This document shows, one piece after another, positions 56,501 to 64,000 of a stretch of DNA of 64,000 bases. Positions within the stretch are counted from its first letter, which is position 1; every line of letters starts with the position of its first letter. The translations under genes were made by a program, and so were the position numbers. The DNA is from Albugo candida (Eukaryota > Oomycota > Peronosporomycetes > Albuginales > Albuginaceae). The stretch is taken from positions 496,001-560,000 of the forward strand of contig CAJNAR010000164.1 in NCBI GenBank assembly GCA_905220665.1, written 5' to 3'. Under the pieces are notes generated by a model that made no database searches, was not told the origin of the DNA, and was given only the letters and a program-made list of their open reading frames with translations.

Positions 56501-59500
56501 CGTGATGCTACAGACCGTGGAAACAATGCCTGTTTCAAAAGCTTGAGGTTCTGAAGCGTGCTTTCTTGCGATCCGTTTCGTCTGCTTGGATCCAAATGAC
56601 TGAGAAATCGGGTCCAATTTGAAAGAAGGATAACGATACCGTGAAAAGTGGTGATCGGAAGTTTGAGTTCTTGAATCTTGTGATTTTTATCCATCACATG
56701 CACAACTTTGAATTCCGCAATTGAAGTCACGGGAAGCTGTTTCATTCCGACTTCCACTTGCTCTGTTACGGCCACAGCAAACACATCCACAAAAATGCCA
56801 TAGATTTGATCATTTGATACTAAATTGTTGACAATAAGTCGGCGTTTCGTCAGAAATTTACCAAAAACGTGAGCGAGCATTGACACTTGATCGAGACTCA
56901 TGCCAGAGCTATTTTCCGCAGTATCGACGCCATCTTGTGCCGAATTACGCCAGAAATCGTACATGGCCTGGATGCAGGATGTCAAAGATGAAATCGATGC
57001 TTCTCTGGCCAGAAGGTTTTCAAAGCACAATGCCACAGCTTCGCTAATCTGATCGTAGCAAGCAAGTTTGGTAAGGAGTGGAAGCCAAGTAAAAGCAAGT
57101 GCACTGTCAGCAATTTCGGGGCTGAGCGATCCGAATACTTTGCCATTGATGTCGTCCGTCGCTGAGCTTGATTCGTCCTTCATCTTGATATCGTTGTCCG
57201 TCCAAGGTTGGCAAAGCATCGTTAATATACTTGCGGCAACGTGTCGGATCATTCTGTCGGAATCCGCTAATTTATCAACAAAGAATCGAATGATGGAGCA
57301 TGCTTGATCATTATCCGTGTCCGATACATGAAGCAGGTTGTGCAGTTTGGATAAAAGCTTTGGGCCGATGTGGACGATAGGCTTCGACAATGTGTCGTCT
57401 TCTTTGGACAAAGTGTTCGTACTCGTTCCGTTTGTGTGATTTGACCGCTGTCGAATGTAAAGCAGCAGCAATAAGTTGCAAAGTGAAGTCACAGGCAAGT
57501 ATTGCACAGTATCGAAATCTTCACAGACAATGTCCACGATCCACCATACTTGATCGCCCAAAGTGTCATTTTGGCTAGAGAATCGACAAGTTTTTGTAGT
57601 CTCTTTAGAGCAACCAAGATCATGAGAGACCATCTCCGTAAGGAAACCGCATTGACGACTTTGACGAAGGCGATTACCAAGCGTATATTTGACACTTATT
57701 GCTCGAAAGTGGTTCAGTAGAGATGAAGATGGCTGTCGAGCTACGCCGTAGAGGTCTAAAATCATCAACGAATCCGTCGACCCGGGAGATCGTTCGATCT
57801 GACTTTCACGAGCAGACAGAATGGGCATGGAGACCTCAAGAGTTTCGAATTGTAGTAGAGTTCCTTCCAGACGCCGTTGTGCACCCAGTAGTAAGAGAGG
57901 ATCATGTTCAAGTACAGGCGGAAACACAAACCGATCCGAAATGATCATTTCCATCAGTGCACGTAATGTCGGTACATTTCGCCATAAATGCGTGCCGACA
58001 ATAGTCGGATTGAAGCATCCCAAGACCTGGAAGATACCAAATCAGCAATTGGAGTACGTACGCGGTGAATAAGACGTACCAGCAGAATAGAGCACGCAAT
58101 CCAAAAGCGATCGGCGTAGCAGACTTCATCGCTACTTTGACTCGGCTCTTGAAGAGGATACTACACGCTGAGAGTAAGAACGATATTCCATGCCAAAACA
58201 GTATTCGTACCCGAGTCAATTGAACGAGCTTTTCGATGAAATCGATAGACACGACCTCCAAACCAATGATACCTTCATGTTCAGCATAGCTCTTGAGCGA
58301 ATCGAGGCTTTCCCAAACAGCTTCACGATTACATTGGCCTTCAGCTGCTCGAAATACGATCAGTTCTAATGTCTGCAAAGCTTCCAGACGGTCGATAGAG
58401 GTAGTGGTTGTGTACAAATCAACCAAGGCTGGAATGGTATCTTTTTGCAATGGAATTCCTTCCTTGACCGACTCAAAGCATGTCTTATCGTGCTCGGTAG
58501 GCTGGACATCTGGTGGAACTTCCAAAAATAAAAGCTTCTTGACAATGACTTGATACAGTATTTTTTCAAAAGAGGAAGCGCCATCAAGTTGGAAATAATC
58601 GAAAATCTCCCGACAGCATAACACTGATTGTCGCTGGACACACGCTAATGCTTGCAGTAGTTCTTCTTTCGCTCGAAATGCTATTTTGACCGATGAAACT
58701 TTGGCCAATTCTGTCGTGGCTTTACTTTTACTCGGAATACTCGGCACGGCATTATTTCCACTTGGTGGGATAGCCTTACTATTTTTTTTTGAATCCGTCG
58801 GTGGAGAGGACGAGTTGGTTCGATTCAAGTATGCTCCAGTCGTCGATATTCTCAAAGTACTCGGTTGGGAGCTCGGACCAAGCTTGGATCCTCGCGAACT
58901 GATGCCACCTGCGAGTCGTCTGGATACTGGTCCACCGACCGAATTGCTGACGACAGCAGAGGATACATTCCGTCCAGAAGAGAGGGTAGAAGATGAATGC
59001 TGGATTTCCAAGCTCTTGACAGCTGCTCCACGCATCAAAAGCAATAGCCAAATGAGACCTGTTATCAGAGACATATGGTCGGGGAGTCGAGTATCACCGA
59101 ATTTCGTCAGTGTGTCCCAATGTCCATCATTCACCAACATCCCAGTACAGATTGATTTGAGATCGATCATATCAAAGCCTACTTGTTTTAGAATCTTCCT
59201 CAAGATTGTCTTGAGCATCGGAGCGAAATCGGATGTCCCTGCAAGCTCACGAATCACGTGAGCTAAATCTTTACTTGCTGATTCACCAGCGTGAATCATT
59301 GGATGAGAATAGAAATTGCTTTCGTCATGGTTGAGAGTAGCTCGCGTTGCACGGAAAATATGTTGCAGGAGCTTAAAATTATCCACATCAGACCCGATAT
59401 TACTCGATCGCTCCCCAGCAATCATCACGTATAACGCGTGTCGTAAGTAGAGAGGATGCTGCTGAACGAGCTGGGTTAGCGTTTCGACTCGAAATTGGAA

Positions 59501-61212
59501 CATCGTAGGCTTCCACTTGATCTTAAGGAAAATATCGACCACTTCCAAATCGGCTGGCTGCATTGTATTGGACTGCTGGATCACTTTACAGAGCAAATCT
59601 TTCGCTAATGGCTTCAGCACGGGATTCTGCAGCCAAGTCTCTAGTCTTGAGATCGCTAGTAGCCGCAATGGTGCAAGTGAAACGAGCTCCGACAGTGTCA
59701 AGATCATGTTTCGTATGGTACATATATTGCCTCCACCGGGACCGATACTCGCACGCTCCTTGTCCAGCTCGATGATTCGGTGGCGGATATGATTGACAAT
59801 CAGCTCTCTTGTATCACGAACCACATCGGGATCACGAAATCTGCATCGATACGCCTTTTTCTTGTCGGATACTGTGTCGTTGTCAAGTATCGTTCTCACA
59901 TTGAGAACAAATAAATGACAAAGCTCATTATTCACCCACAAACGCGCATTGAGTGAATCGCTTAAATACACTTTTACACATTCGGCTGGCCATTCTTCTT
60001 CATTCTACAGTAAGCATGTGATGCTCTGTGACATTCGGGATTGGAAACTAATTGTACCTTAAGAATCGCAACGAGTAGATTTGCCACGAGGACAGACACC
60101 GGAAGCTCGAATTGAATCGATTCGGTAATTACACTCAACTTTGTTGTCCCCGTGGAGTTGGACAGTGTGTTTGCTCTGATAGTCTGAGGTTTCTTGATCG
60201 GTACTTCGTTGGACGGACCAGAAGCTTGATCGCGCTTTTGTTTGGTTCGAAGTAAGCGAAGGAGTAATTTGATGATTTCGGGAGAATTAAATCGCTATTC
60301 GAGAAGGAAATTAAGTTTTCATAGAAATAGGTGATTTATATATCACCTTTGCGTCTTTCTTCACAGCACGTAGTAATCCAATACACAGGACTCGCGTCGC
60401 GGGCTTTTGATCTCGTACAAGTGGACCGAATACGGATTTTAAAATCTACGACAAAACAATTGCCAAAGTTCATCTTCCCCCATAAAAGCGCCTCATACCT
60501 TCAGTATGCTTTCATCTGTTTCAGCTGAATCGATCAACTCCTGAATGTCCCGGAATGGCACTACACTAGGCGTTCCAAGCCTTTTGTTGGGAGAAAACTT
60601 CATTGGAGGTGAGGTTCCAAAATCACTTTCGGAAGCCAACACTTCGGACGTATCGCTTATTGAATCACATGATTCTGCATTCATTGAGCTTTGTTTTTTT
60701 CTACTTTCGCCGGGATAGGCCTCTGAGTCTCGTGTTGCTTTATATTTGGGACTCTTTGTCTGCTGTTTGGACGTCATTGGCGCTTCATCCTTACTTTCGC
60801 CGTACGCAAAATCCATTGCAGAGACGCTTCGAGGCGTATTGATACTCCCCAAAAATCGACGTTTCGATTTTAGAGAATCATTTGAGCTGTTTGAGAGAAT
60901 GGGGCGCTTTAAAAGCCGTTTGGAGCGCATTTTTGCGGCACTAATCGGCCCAACGTTACTTTTCTCACTCTCTGTGCTTTTTATATCATCATTGTCATCT
61001 TCGTCTGCGTCATCCTCGTCTTCCTCAGAATCACCATTCCACTCTTCTTCTTCATCTTCTTCTTCCTCCTCGTCATCTTTATTTGGTGCTTCTTTATCTT
61101 TATTCGATGTAGAATCAGGTCGATCGTCTTCTTCTTCTTCAGAATCATCATGAACGACATTCTTGCGACGTACAAATCGACGTGGAAGCCCTCGTATTGG
61201 ACGCATGCTCAT
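53588..61212 (-). CDS. Integrator complex subunit 1
   Basis: Largest scaffold subunit of Integrator, which cleaves nascent snRNA and other RNA polymerase II transcripts. Seven exons join in frame: 61212-60499, 60445-60347, 60294-60058, 60004-58076, 58026-55027, 54971-54594 and 54547-53588, about 2,438 residues (human INTS1 is 2,190). The N-terminal ~240 residues are highly acidic and Ser-rich. The family-specific block NEEEWPAECVKVYLSDSLNARLWVNNELC starts exon 4 and resembles INTS1 of animals. The rest is a HEAT-like helical solenoid with no catalytic motif. Exon 4 could end at an alternative donor nearby; the one chosen keeps the frame. The C-terminal end is less conserved and could be off by a small exon. 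Confidence 0.8.
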
Positions 61213-62002
61213 CTTGACGCCCTGCTTATGTGGTGACTAGGTTCTCACATTAAACTAGACGCATTCCAGCGGACATGCGGAAGGACTCGGATAGACAACA
61301 TTGGAATTGTAACAAGGAGAACAAAGCACACGCTAGTGCCATGAGTGAGGATGCTTAGGTATATATGTCGACGCGTTGAGATCACAGAAATAACGAAAGC
61401 GAACGCAATGACATCCTATTAATTATGCGTTTATTGCCAGAAAACCCCTCTACTTTTATGATGAAAGCTCACGTGCGGGCTTGAAACATGCGCAGCCTTG
61501 CTTGGTGTCAGTATGCTTTTCGAAGAGAAATAATACCTTGAAAGAAGGTCTCATTTCCGTGGTGCAGCCCTATGCATAAAAAGTACAAAGCGTACTCATA
61601 GTCGGCTGCTTCCATACCTTATCTCTGACTCATTGACATAAGGAAAACTTGATTCACAAACTTGTTATCGGCGTCGGAGAGATATCGTCGCTTACAATAA
61701 TTGCATAAAATTTCATCAAAAAGCGCTTAAATTTGCAGTGTACGGCAAATTCTTTACGTCTTACTGCACATAAACTCGATTTTCTGAAGAACAGCGTTAG
61801 ACACGAAGCGTACAATACGCTCTGCCAAAGCCTATACCGTAATCCCACCTTGAACAATCCACATTACGTTATGGAACTACGAGTCCTTTTCGCGCCCAAG
61901 TGTGGTCGTCAGACACTTTGTGCGATCTATTTCTACTCCAATATATATTCGGCAACATGCGTGCAATCACTTCAACAATCTGATCGATTATCTCGTCGAT
62001 TA
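61213..62002. other. Divergent intergenic region, INTS1 / HECT ligase
   Basis: 790 bp. A frame on the + strand stays open for about 90 codons before the HECT gene's chosen ATG, but the sequence there has no protein-like character. No RNA gene or repeat was seen. Confidence 0.45.
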
Positions 62003-64000
62003 ATGGCAAGTTCGGCTGCCTACACTTTTTCATTTTACATGATCCTTTGTTTGGTGCTTTTGGCGGGGATTTTGTATCATTTTGTATTCAGGCGGAAATC
62101 TCGCGATGCATTTCTTCGACACGAAACTACTGCAGGAGAGACAATGCTACGTCAAGATGTGATCGCAAGGTACAGGCTTTTCACAAGCACCGTCCATAAT
62201 GCTAGAGCTTAATGTCGCTACCTAGTGACCAGGAAATGAACAATTTGTGGAACTGTGAAGTTTGTTTTTTCAAGAGTTATGCTGCTCACAAGACGTGCAT
62301 GCTGTGTGGCACCGATCAAAGTAGGGTCATCGATTATTTGTTCTTATCTGCTCTCTCACGTACGTTATGTTGATCAGCATTCAAATTGATGGAAAATCAT
62401 GGAGTTCATCAAAAACCAAAAGGAATCAAGCCACGCTTCGATGAGAAATCTAGCACACAAATATTACAAGAAGAAAACACAGAATCTCTCGCACCAATTT
62501 CTCATGTCAAAATGAAAGCTCGACTTTCAAAAACTCAGCTTGAAGAAAAAATCAATTTGCTGAGCTTGCGTCAGCAATCCGCTAGACGTCGCCATGACTG
62601 GACGAGGGAAAAGGATGAACAGGGCAAGCTAGTTTGGCAGCGCCAAAAGCATTTTCTTGATCGAGTAATGCTTCGTCAATCCAGAGAGAGGAATAATTCC
62701 GTGCACTCGGCTCGGTCTCAAAACTCAAGGTCTTCCGGTAGTAGCAGTTCAAGTATAAACTCACTTAGTATCGTATCTCGTATCGTTCCATCACCTCAGC
62801 AACGGAATGGGAGATTAGAATTTGAATCAGCAGAAGGCGCTGTGGCTAAGACTACCACAGAAGACTTTGAAGAAGAGGTTGAGAGTCTATACAAACTCCC
62901 ATTTCAGCAAAAACATGCTTGGTTCGCGCAACACATTGCTGCGATGGAAATTCCATGGGAAGTTGGGCATTTTGTTTTAGAAGTAGATCGGTCGAATCTA
63001 TTGCATGATTCATGCGAACAGCTGCTATGGGCTACACCAGAACAATTACACCAGCCATTACGAGTTCGATTTACCAATGAGCCTGGTGTGGATGCAGGAG
63101 GGCTTGTTCGCGAATGGTTCACATTGATGACATTGGAGATATTCAATAGTGACGCTGGACTTTTCCAACTGAATGGAAATGGGGATGCATGGATGATTAA
63201 CGCTGCTTCGGAGGAAGCCAGCGTCGACCATCTTATGGTAAGGTGATAGTAATGTGTTGGCGAGCAAGCCATTCACCATTCTTTTTGTAGTATTTCCGAG
63301 CGATTGGCCGCTTTATTGGACGAGCAATTTTCGAAGGGATTCTCATCGATGCCCACTTAGTGCTCTCCATTTACAAGCACATTCTGGGAGTTCCCATCAC
63401 ATTTTCCGACATGCTCTTCATCGACCATGTAGTCTATCGTAATTTGCTTTGGCTACGGGATTCTCCTGGCGCTGAAGCTCTGGATCTGACTTTTGCGTAC
63501 GTAATCGTGGTCAATATTGGTAGCAAGTTAGTTTGACGTTTCTTCTTCTTAGTATCCAAGTGGAACAATCTCTGAATCAGTACAAGCTGCTTGAATTGAA
63601 GCCGCATGGCGCGGATATTGCCGTGACAGATGAAAACAAAGATGAGTATATCGAATTAAGGTTTAAATGGATCATGGCTACTGGAGTTTCACAGCAATTA
63701 GCCGCGTTGATTCAAGGCATATTTGCGATCGTTCCACCACACATGCTATCCATTTTTGATCATCAGGAATTGGAGCTCTTGATTTGTGGGCTACCGGAAA
63801 TCGACGTAGAGGACTGGCATTCGCACACGACATATGTCGGTCAGGTCGACGATACAGTTATAAGCTGGTTTTGGAATATCATAAGGGAGTTTACGAATGA
63901 AGAACGTTCTAGACTTCTGCAATTTACTACTGGGTCAGCACGCCCACCAGTTCAAGGCTTCAAAGCACTGACCATGAATGACGGCCGTATCTGTTTATTT
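62003..64000 (+). CDS. Membrane-anchored RanBP2-zinc-finger HECT ubiquitin ligase, 3' end off the window
   Basis: E3 ligase that accepts ubiquitin on a catalytic Cys and passes it to substrates. Exons 62003-62169, 62226-62320, 62378-63237, 63291-63496 and 63553-64000 stay in frame, about 590 residues visible. The N-terminus has one hydrophobic segment (FYMILCLVLLAGILYHFVF, about residues 11-29) followed by basic residues. A RanBP2-type zinc finger follows (LWNCEVCFFK, then CMLCGTD; about 63-87). A Ser-rich linker leads to the HECT domain from about residue 255: LRVRFTNEPGVDAGGLVREWF, YFRAIGRFIGRAIFEGILID and VPITFSDML. The window ends at LTMNDGRICLF, just before the expected catalytic Cys loop, so activity cannot be judged. 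Confidence 0.85.

Noticed and set aside
61733..62002. Extended N-terminus of the HECT ligase upstream of 62003
   Set aside because: The open frame has an atypical composition and starts without a convincing promoter-proximal ATG; the ATG at 62003 leads directly into the membrane segment.

Overview
This is nuclear DNA from a eukaryote with compact, intron-bearing genes on both strands. Introns are GT-AG and very short, mostly 47 to 68 nt. I infer an oomycete (stramenopile). The evidence is a seven-transmembrane receptor fused to a TKL kinase, a secreted AA17-like lytic polysaccharide monooxygenase, a mitochondrial HslU, and a probable flagellar outer-arm docking protein. Small intergenic gaps, modest GC content and retained flagellar machinery would fit an Albugo-like biotroph, but the sequence alone does not prove the genus.

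Layout, left to right. An epsin (cut by the left edge) runs leftward. Next come a small one-pass membrane protein with a PP1-docking motif and a tiny fibronectin-III protein with a CaaX tail, then eIF4G (-), a mitochondrial PPR protein (-), a USP32-type deubiquitinase (+), NADPH-cytochrome P450 reductase (-), a TATDN1-like nuclease (+), DNA polymerase delta subunit 3 (-) and mitochondrial citrate synthase (-). A 4.6 kb stretch without recognisable genes follows. Then come HslU (+) and TRM61 tRNA methyltransferase (+), and a second empty stretch of 2.6 kb. After that are a proline-rich C2/EF-hand protein (+), POP1 of RNase P/MRP (+), a SIRT1-type sirtuin (-), a coiled-coil axonemal protein (+), a WW-ankyrin protein (+), a secreted LPMO/Tos1 fusion (-), the 7TM-TKL kinase (+), an LRR protein (-), two proteins I cannot name (+), PIG-F (+), Integrator subunit 1 (-), and a membrane-anchored RanBP2-zinc-finger HECT ubiquitin ligase (+, cut by the right edge).

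Most genes are housekeeping: translation, RNA processing, mitochondrial metabolism, replication and ubiquitin. There is no sign of an operon or mobile island. Genes often meet tail to tail with only 23 to 107 bp between stop codons, so 3' UTRs probably overlap.

The most interesting items are unusual protein architectures. These are the LPMO-Tos1 cell-wall enzyme, the receptor-kinase fusion beside it (divergent, about 620 bp apart), the TM-RanBP2-HECT ligase, two predicted prenylated proteins, the small PP1-docking membrane protein, and an HslU whose pore loop departs from the canonical GYVG motif. Exon boundaries were placed by hand from splice signals, reading frame and family resemblance; none has been checked against transcripts.
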